Shown here in pieces: positions 1 to 7,620 of a DNA stretch of 64,000 nucleotides (position 1 is the stretch's first letter; each line of letters begins with the position of its first letter). Under the pieces are notes generated by a model. The model made no database searches. It saw only the letters and a program-made list of their open reading frames with translations, and was not told the origin of the DNA. This DNA comes from W0P28-013 sp051878315 (lineage in GTDB: Bacteria > Bacteroidota > Bacteroidia > Bacteroidales > Paludibacteraceae). Both the position numbers and the translations under genes were made by a program. The stretch is taken from positions 124,001 through 188,000 of the forward strand of contig JBJEJW010000067.1 of NCBI GenBank assembly GCA_051878315.1, read 5' to 3'.

Positions 1-1268
1 TCGTAGTATTCCCAATTTTCGTGGACATAGTTGGAAAGATATGTAGCATCCACGTCCATCAGCAACGTGTAATTATCCATTTCAGGGAGGCGCATTGTGT
101 ATATCAATTCATTTCGATTATAATCACACACGATATTTTCCAACTGACATCCTCCAACAAATTCTGTAGGTAAATACTCTGTATATATACCAATCAGACT
201 ATCTATTACAGCGTCTGGACACTTGAACGAAGAGCCTGCCATATAAGCTTCCTCATATTCTGAAGGTGAAATTATAACCGAGTAAAGCAGAAAATTGTTT
301 TTATCGACAAACTCATAATAAAGATTATAATGATTTTTAAAGAAAATCTTTAGCTCTTCATATTCAGACGCATCGTGTTCTATAGCAGTAGCAGAAAGAA
401 TATGATATTTGACAACAACGCTTTGTTCCGACAAAGCTTGTTCATCGCAATCCACTTTAAGTACATCTCGAATACACATTCTAAAAATCAAATTCTTCCC
501 CTCAATACGAACCCCTTTGATATCGGAAGATGGATCTGATTGAATAGAATAGTTCATATTGACCACAATATTATCTATAAGCTTGGCATCTGATAAAACG
601 AAGGTAGGCGCAAAGCAGGCCACAACAATAATTAGAAACTCAAAAACAATGAATAATCCCAAAACACATTTTTCGAACTTTTTCCAAATACGTTTAGCTT
701 TGGGAATAAGTTCTTCAACTTGCGATGAATTATAAAGATAAATACCCCAAATACCAGCCCAAACAAATTGGCGGAAAGTAGTTACTAAATCGGAATATTC
801 ATCGGAAATAATGCTAATCACCAATGCCATAACACCATCTATCGCAATCATAGAAATATAAGTAAATGCCAAAGAAACAGCATTTTCTTTGCGTTTGTAA
901 AAAGCAAATATTGTCTTAACGGCAACCATAACAAGACAAGCAGTTCCTGCTAAAGACAACAATGTATATTCAACCGAAAATCCAGAAGAAAATGCAGTTA
1001 TCAGTGTAAAAATTACAGATGCAAATGCACCGCCACCAACACCAACCCACAAAAAGAACGCGAGCCAACCAGAAATGCCTAAAGATCCCTGATATTCTGT
1101 TTCTTTAAGTTCAATGCGTGCCAATTCCTTTTCATCTTCCTTATAATTTTCGCATTCGTCCGCGAAAGATGCATGCTCACCTGTCAATGAACACACAATT
1201 CCTTTATGTGCATCAAATTTGCGTAATTTACAATTGCGACAGATTGCCACATATTCTTCTCTAGTCAT
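1..1268 (-). CDS. DUF2569-like membrane protein with N-terminal four-cysteine motif (C-terminus cut by window edge)
   Basis: An open frame starts at ATG 1268 and runs off the window at base 1 (422 codons seen). The N-terminus has C10-x2-C13-x12-C26-x12-C39 in the context IVCSLTGE, a short putative zinc module that I recall at the start of other Bacteroidota proteins. From about residue 63 comes a hydrophobic region beginning GISGWLAFFLWVG and ending near RQFVWAGIWGIYLY, which resembles DUF2569 (four membrane helices), followed by one more helix (VLGLFIVFEFLIIVVACF). The rest is a soluble domain I do not recognise. It lies downstream of the MotAB/actin/tubulin array on the same strand, but the spacing gives no proof of co-transcription. 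The function is unknown. Confidence 0.75.
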   Translation of the reverse strand, partial: MTREEYVAICRNCKLRKFDAHKGIVCSLTGEHASFADECENYKEDEKELARIELKETEYQGSLGISGWLAFFLWVGVGGGAFASVIFTLITAFSSGFSVEYTLLSLAGTACLVMVAVKTIFAFYKRKENAVSLAFTYISMIAIDGVMALVISIISDEYSDLVTTFRQFVWAGIWGIYLYNSSQVEELIPKAKRIWKKFEKCVLGLFIVFEFLIIVVACFAPTFVLSDAKLIDNIVVNMNYSIQSDPSSDIKGVRIEGKNLIFRMCIRDVLKVDCDEQALSEQSVVVKYHILSATAIEHDASEYEELKIFFKNHYNLYYEFVDKNNFLLYSVIISPSEYEEAYMAGSSFKCPDAVIDSLIGIYTEYLPTEFVGGCQLENIVCDYNRNELIYTMRLPEMDNYTLLMDVDATYLSNYVHENWEYY

Positions 1269-1333
1269 AATTTAGTATTTGAGATTAAACAATAAATAAG
1301 TTGAAATTTCATATTTACAATTTGTTGTTCCTA

Positions 1334-1755
1334 TTAATCAAATGGATTATTCATTTGATTGAAATTATTAGCATCTTCCCATATTTGGCACAGCATCAGT
1401 TGTAGTTGGTCAAAAATGTATGGATAATCAGTAGAAAGTGTCGGATATTTATTAAGAAATTTTTGTGTACGTTGCCAAATCTGACGTTTCTTTTGTATTT
1501 GCACAAAATCACCATTAATTTCTTCTGAACATACTTCTTCTTTTATGCTTATCCAAAGTTGTTTAGCATCAGCATTAACTTTTTCGTAAGTTTGCAGACG
1601 TTGCACAAAAAGATAACCTGCTTCTCTTGTTCGGACAGATACGATGCATCGCGTGCGGTGTTTGCCTGCGCAAGTTGTTCACTTGTCCATTGCTGTGCAG
1701 CAAACGGCATCACTGCCATGCACAACATCAAAATTGTAGCTACATTTTTTCGCAT
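1334..1755 (-). pseudogene. Small secreted protein with CAP-like N-terminus, broken by a one-base frameshift
   Basis: The frame opening at ATG 1755 gives a signal peptide (MRKNVATILMLCMAVMPFAA), then WTSEQLAQANTARDASYLSE and EKQVIF, a stretch like the start of Bacteroidota CAP-superfamily secreted proteins. It then drifts into LCNVCKLTKK and stops at 1549. The next frame, with ATG 1606, continues as VQRLQTYEKVNADAKQLW and runs to 1334. The switch falls at a T5 run (about 1609-1613, minus strand); one extra T would join the two halves into a product of about 140 residues. The joined protein lacks any recognisable CAP catalytic body. A real mutation, an assembly error, or two separate genes remain possible. 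Confidence 0.55.
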
Positions 1756-1825
1756 AACGGTCTTTTTTTTGTTTGAGTCAATATTTTATCTAATTAATGT
1801 AATAACTGCCGATAAATTATTAATA

Positions 1826-2551
1826 TTATTTTGACGTGGGAATATAAGGCCTTACAACACGAATATCAATTGCATAATTCAAGTTGGCACCTGAGTCGTC
1901 ACGACCACCGGATGTAATGCCTATTACCTCAGCGTATTCATTTATTAGTGCACCACCGCTACTTCCATGATCAATCGGTGCATTTATCTGAATAAAATAA
2001 TCCCCACGAAGTTGGGAAATCTCACCGGAAGACAATGTATTTGTCAATCCTTTTGGACTACCTATCGCATAAATTTTACTTCCTATTACAGGTTCCCTTT
2101 TGGTTACTTTAAGATATGGAACTTTTTTGTTACCTACATCAACTCTAAATAATATAAAGTCATGTTCTTCACTATAATGAAGAACTTCTCTAACTTTGTA
2201 TTGTGTTTCTGAAGCTGTATAAATTATCTCCGCTCCTTTATAAGTCCCCTTAAAAACATGATAGTTACTTACAGCCAAACCAGTAGGGCTAATAAAAAAT
2301 CCAGAGCCTTGAGATTGATAAATATCATTCTCTGTGATAATTGTAAATACCGCAGGATTGCATTTCTTATAAATATCTTCTGCGGAATATTTTTTCGATT
2401 TTGAGGACTTTTTCGAAGATTGAGATTTAGTTCTAGTTCCCCTTTGAGTTTCAATAGAGGAACGAGGACGCGCCTCTTTCGAACTATTAGCAGGTTGTGG
2501 ACTGCAAGCCACCAATGAGAGCAAACAAATAATTATACAAATGCGTTTCAT
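1826..2551 (-). CDS. Trypsin-like serine protease, lipoprotein
   Basis: A 241-residue lipoprotein. The signal ends in a lipobox (LLSLVAC, Cys16) and a Ser/Lys-rich linker (about 20-55) follows. A chymotrypsin-fold domain fills the rest. His is in SNYHVFKG, Asp in HDFILFRVD, and the nucleophile Ser in HGSSGGALI, followed by VIGITSGG, as in DegP/trypsin_2 proteins. No PDZ domain is present. Its ATG overlaps the stop of the MotB-like gene (ATGA, 2548-2551), so it is translated with the stator genes and is the last gene of the array. Location on the outer face of a membrane is inferred from the lipobox. Substrates are unknown; processing or quality control of the envelope components of the array is a guess. 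Confidence 0.85.
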   Translation of the reverse strand: MKRICIIICLLSLVACSPQPANSSKEARPRSSIETQRGTRTKSQSSKKSSKSKKYSAEDIYKKCNPAVFTIITENDIYQSQGSGFFISPTGLAVSNYHVFKGTYKGAEIIYTASETQYKVREVLHYSEEHDFILFRVDVGNKKVPYLKVTKREPVIGSKIYAIGSPKGLTNTLSSGEISQLRGDYFIQINAPIDHGSSGGALINEYAEVIGITSGGRDDSGANLNYAIDIRVVRPYIPTSK

Positions 2552-3198
2552 TTAAAACCGGGTTTTGGAATAATATGAATTACAAAACGTTGATTTTGGG
2601 GGTTGCCTTTTGCTTTTCCTGACTCATCCTTTATAATTTCCGGTTTAACTCGAAAGCGACTTGCGTAACCGCTACCGGAAATAATCATTTCACATGGAAG
2701 GCCATCAAATGTCACCCCGCTTCTGGACCAAAATTTAACTAATGACAAGGCACGCTCGTAACTCAATTCGTAATTCCGAGAGTAACTATCCATAGAACTC
2801 TGCCCCTCAACAATAACCAGATACTGGGCATCCTTTAGCGCAGAATCAGCAGAAGCACGCTTCAGAAAAGACTGGATAGCACGTCCTGCCTGTAACAATT
2901 TATCTTTGTTCTCCATATCAATGTCATCAATATTTGAGCTAGCCGCCCTAAAGGACACCTCTACATCTTTCAGAGTATGACGTTGATACAACGAGTCGTA
3001 TGTGAAATAGTTCTCGTCAATATGTTCTATGGATCGGTTTATCCGTTCAATCTGAGCCAATTCCTCCTCAGTCGCAACCATTCTTTTATGAAGAAGCGCC
3101 ACCGTCAGGACAAATAAAACGAGCATCACAAAGAACAAGCTTGTCATCAAATCGGAATAACTCGTCCAAAAATATGATTCCTTCTTTTTGTTAGCCAT
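2548..3198 (-). CDS. MotB/OmpA-like membrane protein, copy 2
   Basis: A 216-residue protein with one membrane helix near the N-terminus. WTSYSDLMTSLFFVMLVLFV has an Asp at the start of the helix, where MotB-type stator subunits carry their proton-binding Asp. A coiled stretch (about 40-65) is followed by a C-terminal OmpA-like fold with YELSYERALSLVKFW and a terminal NQRFVIHI strand. The Asp that contacts diaminopimelate in canonical OmpA-like domains (TDxxG) is not in place: the strand reads VIVEGQSS. Peptidoglycan binding may therefore be altered. The start codon shares one base with the stop of the upstream copy (TAATG). The first 25 residues nearly match that copy, which suggests duplication. 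Confidence 0.85.
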   Translation of the reverse strand: MANKKKESYFWTSYSDLMTSLFFVMLVLFVLTVALLHKRMVATEEELAQIERINRSIEHIDENYFTYDSLYQRHTLKDVEVSFRAASSNIDDIDMENKDKLLQAGRAIQSFLKRASADSALKDAQYLVIVEGQSSMDSYSRNYELSYERALSLVKFWSRSGVTFDGLPCEMIISGSGYASRFRVKPEIIKDESGKAKGNPQNQRFVIHIIPKPGFK

Positions 3199-3950
3199 TA
3201 TTGTATATTATCATTAGGACTTGATACTTTGGGCAAGATTTGAATTGAGAACCTCTTGTTATATTCCTCAACAACATCTCGATCCAAGCCATTCCAACCA
3301 CTCCCACACAAAAGAACTTCCGTATTATATTGTCTTAAGTCTATTCCGTTTTGTTGCCACAAAGTATATACGGACAATGCACGCTCGTAACTAAGTTTGT
3401 ATCCATATGCGCCATCTTTGTCATATTTGTAATCATAGGTATTTGCTACGTTCCCTTCAATTACCAAAAGGTATTTGAAGTCAGGACTCTGATTGTGGAG
3501 TGACCGAAGTGTTGTATCTATAACGTAGCCCACATTCAACGCAGTTTGTTTATACCTATCAACAATCTTGGCTCCATTAGGTTCGAAGATCTCAACACCC
3601 AATAGGTCTTTAGCTACATATTTCTTAGATTGCTCAAAATACTTGAATAATCCGGCTCTTTGTAATGGACGAAATTGTTCGTCTATTCGTAATATTCTAT
3701 TTTGCTGCTCAATAGTAACATTAGCATCCTCTAAGGCATTTGCCAAAGAATCCTTAAGTTTTATTAATTCCTCATTTTGAGCAGCGAGAGATTCCTGCAT
3801 TTTGCATAAATCGGCATTTTTCTGGATAATCTCTCTGTTATTTTGACGAACTACGGCCAAAGAAAGAACAAATAGAACCATCATGACAAAGAACAAACTT
3901 GTCATCAAGTCCGAGTAACTAGTCCACAAATACGACTCTTTCTTTGCCAT
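3198..3950 (-). CDS. MotB/OmpA-like membrane protein, copy 1
   Basis: A 250-residue stator-type protein. The N-terminus (KKESYLWTSYSDLMTSLFFV) is almost the same as in the downstream paralogue and keeps the helix-start Asp. A coiled coil (about 36-85, LAAQNEELIKLKDSLANAL) follows, then an OmpA-like C-terminal domain with KLSYERALSVYTLW and NKRFSIQIL. As in copy 2 the usual TDxxG motif is replaced (VIEGNVANT). Two such proteins beside one MotA-like gene suggest a heteromeric stator or two alternative complexes. The gene is preceded by a 153-nt gap after the MotA-like gene, the largest gap in the array. Confidence 0.85.
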   Translation of the reverse strand: MAKKESYLWTSYSDLMTSLFFVMMVLFVLSLAVVRQNNREIIQKNADLCKMQESLAAQNEELIKLKDSLANALEDANVTIEQQNRILRIDEQFRPLQRAGLFKYFEQSKKYVAKDLLGVEIFEPNGAKIVDRYKQTALNVGYVIDTTLRSLHNQSPDFKYLLVIEGNVANTYDYKYDKDGAYGYKLSYERALSVYTLWQQNGIDLRQYNTEVLLCGSGWNGLDRDVVEEYNKRFSIQILPKVSSPNDNIQ

Positions 3951-4103
3951 AAACTTACTCTAACTTCATAGGGGTTTCTACTGATGAATTTGTGACTGAG
4001 ATGGGGACGGAACACCTTTTTTCTCTACAGGAGACTTTGCTTGCGATGTAGGCTCTGCAGTAGGAACGCAACTACTTGTTCTGTTTTGGACTTGGCAGGA
4101 TTA
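3951..4103 (-). other. Gap between MotA-like and MotB-like genes; open frame continues past tandem stop codons
   Basis: The MotA-like gene ends with two consecutive TAA codons (4106-4101). The same frame then stays open for 40 sense codons to a TAG at 3980-3978. The hypothetical tail is Pro/Ser/Thr/Gln/Lys-rich (for example PTAEPTSQAKSPVEKKG), like a disordered cytoplasmic tail. No start codon or ribosome-binding site of its own is evident. It may be a relic of a longer ancestral tail, or simply an untranslated spacer. Confidence 0.35.
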
Positions 4104-5801
4104 TTATAGTAAAGATAAAACAGTCCATACATTGAACCACACAAATGACACTGCAATTATCGTGGCCACAGTGATAAGTAGCCATTTAGGCATCATATTC
4201 AATGCGCTACAATTCTGCGGATGTACAGTACCGGTGGTTTTAAGTTGTGCAAGCTCCGAAATTGAACGTACAAGATTGTCAATCTTTTTATTTTGATCCA
4301 GCATTGCCTTTTCAAGATTTGACATAGTTTTTTTTACTTCTGTCAGCTGAGTCAACTCGGAAATCAACTTGCCCATCTCTTGAGACCGATTTTCAAGGGT
4401 GGATTGCTGTTCGTCAAGAACCCTCACAAGACGCTGATTCTGTTCAACCATATGCTGAACAAGTTCATCGTTTTGCTTAGTAACATTCTCTTTAAGTATC
4501 TCAATGGATTTCTGGAGTGCAGAATCAGCGTCACCCATGGAGCGAGCAATGATGCCACTTATCGTGTCTATATTTGCGCGTTCCTGTTTGAAATATGTCG
4601 CCATATCTTCAATCATCCGTGAGCGTGCATCTGCATTATCCAATTTTTGATTTAAAGCACGAACGTTTGCAAGATAACCACTTACATTAGAAAGGAACTC
4701 TCCCAATTGGCCAATTTCAGCAGTACAATTTTTAAGTTTGTCGTAAACTTCAATATTAGCTGCTGCAATTCGATTAATTTTCAAGTCGTTGATGGCTCCC
4801 AATATTTCGGCTTGCCCCTTAGTGGTTTCAGCGACATGGGACAAAGAATCGTTCAATTCTTTGGTATTGGCAGCAAATGTTGTATTAAAAGCGGACAAAT
4901 TATTTACCATCATTCGCATGGCAGAAGCCGCATCAGTATTCATTGCTGGAAGAAGTTCAGCCTGCATCCAGCTCAAGAAGTTATGTTTTGCAGATTCTTC
5001 ACCAGACTTAATCTGCTTGGCCTGCCAAGAGCCATAAGTAGTCAAGGCGATACCGACGATAGAAGATATCATAGCAAGAGCAACACCGCCAAGTAGTGCT
5101 TTAATACCTCCTGCACCACTGCCAGCAGTTGTAGTTATACCAAGAAGAGCATCAAGATCACCTGATAGCCATAAATACAAAATACCAACAATAATACCAA
5201 GCATGGTTCCCATAAGGCCACAATACAAAGGTACGGGAATCTGTGTTTGAATTTCATCGTCGGCAGCATCACAATTTCGATCAACAATGTCCTTAATCAA
5301 GTGGAAGTCGTTAGTAGAAGAATTATTTCGCTCCAAGTAGTTATTTATGGATGTAATAATAGTATGACGAACGGCATTATCACTATGATAAGCCGGAGTC
5401 TCCACACGAGCAGCCCGAGCAGCTCCAAGTTGATCTAGCAAGTCCTGGAGACGAGCCTTTTCTGCCCGACCTTGTGCTGCCACTATACAGGCCTGCATAT
5501 CATCAGAATCGGACAAAGCAGAATAAGAACGGCGCAAATCAGCAACTGTAGCTTTACTCTTGGATACAGCTTCCTCTAACTCGGAAATTCTTTTCTCCTT
5601 TTGATGATTTGCGACCTCCAGGTCTGCCTTCCCTGCAATTCGAACTGCGCTTGAATCGTCCTTTAACAACTGCCATTCTTCATAAGCAGCATCAGGAAAG
5701 ATATCTTTAAATATCTGTAGTTTTTTCTTGGTTGCAGAAAAAACCTTAACTTGCAGCAAAATAATTGCAACAATAAAAACTATAATAATTACGTAGTGCA
5801 T
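4104..5801 (-). CDS. MotA/TolQ/ExbB-like channel with long coiled-coil domains
   Basis: A 565-residue protein. There is a membrane helix at residues 2-20, a coiled coil at about 60-125, and then a paired-helix core. The core has LYCGLMGTMLGIIVGILYLW and GVALAMISSIVGIALTTYG, the two conserved helices of MotA/TolQ/ExbB channels (GLxGTxxGI with polar residues). A long amphipathic coiled coil (about 380-530) and a last helix near the C-terminus (ITVATIIAVSFVWFNVW) follow. The family forms the ion pathway of flagellar stators, Tol-Pal, TonB-ExbBD and the ZorAB part of Zorya. It is bigger than ExbB, and the long tail recalls ZorA. It sits directly before two MotB-like genes, so a stator complex is the natural reading; what it drives is inferred. 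Confidence 0.85.
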   Translation of the reverse strand: MHYVIIIVFIVAIILLQVKVFSATKKKLQIFKDIFPDAAYEEWQLLKDDSSAVRIAGKADLEVANHQKEKRISELEEAVSKSKATVADLRRSYSALSDSDDMQACIVAAQGRAEKARLQDLLDQLGAARAARVETPAYHSDNAVRHTIITSINNYLERNNSSTNDFHLIKDIVDRNCDAADDEIQTQIPVPLYCGLMGTMLGIIVGILYLWLSGDLDALLGITTTAGSGAGGIKALLGGVALAMISSIVGIALTTYGSWQAKQIKSGEESAKHNFLSWMQAELLPAMNTDAASAMRMMVNNLSAFNTTFAANTKELNDSLSHVAETTKGQAEILGAINDLKINRIAAANIEVYDKLKNCTAEIGQLGEFLSNVSGYLANVRALNQKLDNADARSRMIEDMATYFKQERANIDTISGIIARSMGDADSALQKSIEILKENVTKQNDELVQHMVEQNQRLVRVLDEQQSTLENRSQEMGKLISELTQLTEVKKTMSNLEKAMLDQNKKIDNLVRSISELAQLKTTGTVHPQNCSALNMMPKWLLITVATIIAVSFVWFNVWTVLSLL

Positions 5802-5803
5802 AA

Positions 5804-6505
5804 CTATTCACATTTTACTTTTGCCGGTTTTATTACAGACCACTTGCCTTCAGAATATACTCTAATTTGACCATCTTCTATAGTTTTGATTGAACGTACA
5901 CTATTACTCCAATCTATTAGTTCACATACATCAGCAAAAGTCGCGTCCTTGGTAGCGATAGCCGTAGCCACATCGCCACAGAAACGGAACGAAGCTGTGG
6001 TTCCACTCTTTTGAATAACCTTGAACTGAGCGTCAGATTCCTTGCACTCCGACAAGATTCCATCCCTAAAATTCTTCAAATAAATAACTTCGGGCTCTTG
6101 AGATTCTATTATAAGGCGAACTGGTTCTATTTTAGGTTGTGGGTCCGGTATTGTTTTCTTTTCGACGATTGCTGTTTGCTGCTTCTGTTTTGCGGCAGAT
6201 TTTTCAAGACTAACAATCCGTTTCTCTAATTCGGAATCCGAATCATAAAGTTTCTTTAAGTGCTCTTGAACTTTTGGCACAACATTTATCTGATTCTGTA
6301 TTCGATTAACATCTTCTTTTAAATGCTTAACATCTGCCTGCAAAACCTTTATTTCCTTTATAATTTCTTTGTCAGCAGATTTATTTTTATCGGGATAGGT
6401 CCCCCAAAAAGAGTGCTTATCTCCTAAAAATAGCTCTTTATTTTGCATTATTATTACAATAATGGCAATTAAAACCAAGTTAAGGATAATAAGAAAATAA
6501 ATCAT
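5804..6505 (-). CDS. Membrane-anchored coiled-coil protein with shared C-terminal domain, short paralogue
   Basis: A 233-residue protein that I do not recognise. It has an N-terminal membrane helix (residues 2-20), a coiled coil (about 45-100, heptads such as VKHLKEDVNRIQNQINVV) and a Pro-rich linker. The C-terminal domain of about 95 residues is marked by FRFCGDVATAIATKDATFAD, then CELIDWSNS and GKWSVIKPAKV. The same domain ends the neighbouring 369-residue protein. Two bases separate it from the MotA-like gene and two from its paralogue. Membrane topology suggests the C-terminal domain is tethered near the stator. Confidence 0.8.
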   Translation of the reverse strand: MIYFLIILNLVLIAIIVIIMQNKELFLGDKHSFWGTYPDKNKSADKEIIKEIKVLQADVKHLKEDVNRIQNQINVVPKVQEHLKKLYDSDSELEKRIVSLEKSAAKQKQQTAIVEKKTIPDPQPKIEPVRLIIESQEPEVIYLKNFRDGILSECKESDAQFKVIQKSGTTASFRFCGDVATAIATKDATFADVCELIDWSNSVRSIKTIEDGQIRVYSEGKWSVIKPAKVKCE

Positions 6506-6507
6506 TT

Positions 6508-7617
6508 TTACGAAAATTTGATTTTAGCCTTTTTAACCACTTTCCACTTTCCTTCTGCGATTTTCTCTGCCTTGCCCTTTTCTATTGTGCTACAAGATTT
6601 GGAAGACATATTCCAATTTTCAAGGTCGCAGACATCCTCAAATGTAGCATCTTTAGTAGCAAGAGCCGAGTTGATATCACCAGCAAAGGAGAATTCTCCA
6701 GAAGTGGACTGTGCATCTGCGAGTACCAATTTATATTGAGCTTCAGAAGCAGAGCATTCCTTCATTGCACCAGCATTAAAATTCTTCAAGAAAATAGAGA
6801 ATGCTGTTTTGACCGGTTCTGTGCCTTTTTCTTCCTTTTTTGTCTCCTTCGGTGGCGCAGTTGCAACTTTAGTATTCAGATCCAAAATAACGGATTCCAA
6901 ACGAGCAATACGTTCCGATAGATTTACAATTTCCTTTGATTTAGAAAGAGTGGAGGTCGGAATCTCAACTTTGCTCAGTTTGATATTATGCACATCGCTT
7001 TCTAAGTAATGGATTCTGTTGTGCAAAGAAGAAACCTCCGAACTAAGCGAAGCAAGCCTTACAACCATAATAATAATTACAATAGCGAAAATTAGCATTA
7101 GAATCATAATACTGATTTCGAATACTGAGAAATCAAGTGACATCTCTTGCTTTTCTATTTTTTGAGGTTCAGGGCTATAGGCATAAATGGGCGAGATGTC
7201 TTTTCTAAGCCTATTTGCGAACTCTTCAAAAGAAATGTCATTAAATTTAATCATAGGGAATAGCACCTCAAAATCACGTTGTTCTTGAGGGAGTTTGGCA
7301 ATAGAATCAAAGTAATGATAGATATACTTTACTACTGAATCCTCTGATATTTTCTTACTCGTCAGAGTTGAATCTATGTAAGAGAGCCTCATTGATTGAG
7401 ACTTGAGATTTACCAATTTCAAATCATTAGCAGCATTTCTCATAGGATCTCTGTCATGATTTGGATCGACAAGTTCGAAATATTGAATCTCATACTTTGC
7501 GCAACAATAAGATACCAACTGATTCCATTCAGCATAAACCTTTTCATAATCAATGGATTGTGCCATACAAATAGTATAGCACAAAACCATTGTAATAATA
7601 GAACAAAACCTTTTCAT
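6508..7617 (-). CDS. Signal-peptide coiled-coil membrane protein with shared C-terminal domain, long paralogue
   Basis: A 369-residue protein with a cleavable-looking signal (MKRFCSIITMVLCYTICMAQ). A soluble region to about residue 160 follows, then a strong membrane helix (about 170-190, ISIMILMLIFAIVIIIMVV). After it come a coiled coil (about 195-245) and a C-terminal domain of about 95 residues with GEFSFAGDINSALATKDATF, VCDLENWNMSS and EGKWKVVKKAKIKFS. That domain is homologous to the end of the gene at 5804. A signal peptide plus an internal helix would put the N-terminal domain outside and the coiled coil plus shared domain in the cytoplasm. The family is unknown to me. Confidence 0.8.
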   Translation of the reverse strand: MKRFCSIITMVLCYTICMAQSIDYEKVYAEWNQLVSYCCAKYEIQYFELVDPNHDRDPMRNAANDLKLVNLKSQSMRLSYIDSTLTSKKISEDSVVKYIYHYFDSIAKLPQEQRDFEVLFPMIKFNDISFEEFANRLRKDISPIYAYSPEPQKIEKQEMSLDFSVFEISIMILMLIFAIVIIIMVVRLASLSSEVSSLHNRIHYLESDVHNIKLSKVEIPTSTLSKSKEIVNLSERIARLESVILDLNTKVATAPPKETKKEEKGTEPVKTAFSIFLKNFNAGAMKECSASEAQYKLVLADAQSTSGEFSFAGDINSALATKDATFEDVCDLENWNMSSKSCSTIEKGKAEKIAEGKWKVVKKAKIKFS

Positions 7618-7620
7618 AAC

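Noticed and set aside
2548..5801. The MotA-like and MotB-like genes as a standard Zorya defence system
   Set aside because: ZorC/ZorD or ZorE-type genes are not present, and the neighbours are tubulin-like, actin-like and vWA genes. Only the stator part is shared.
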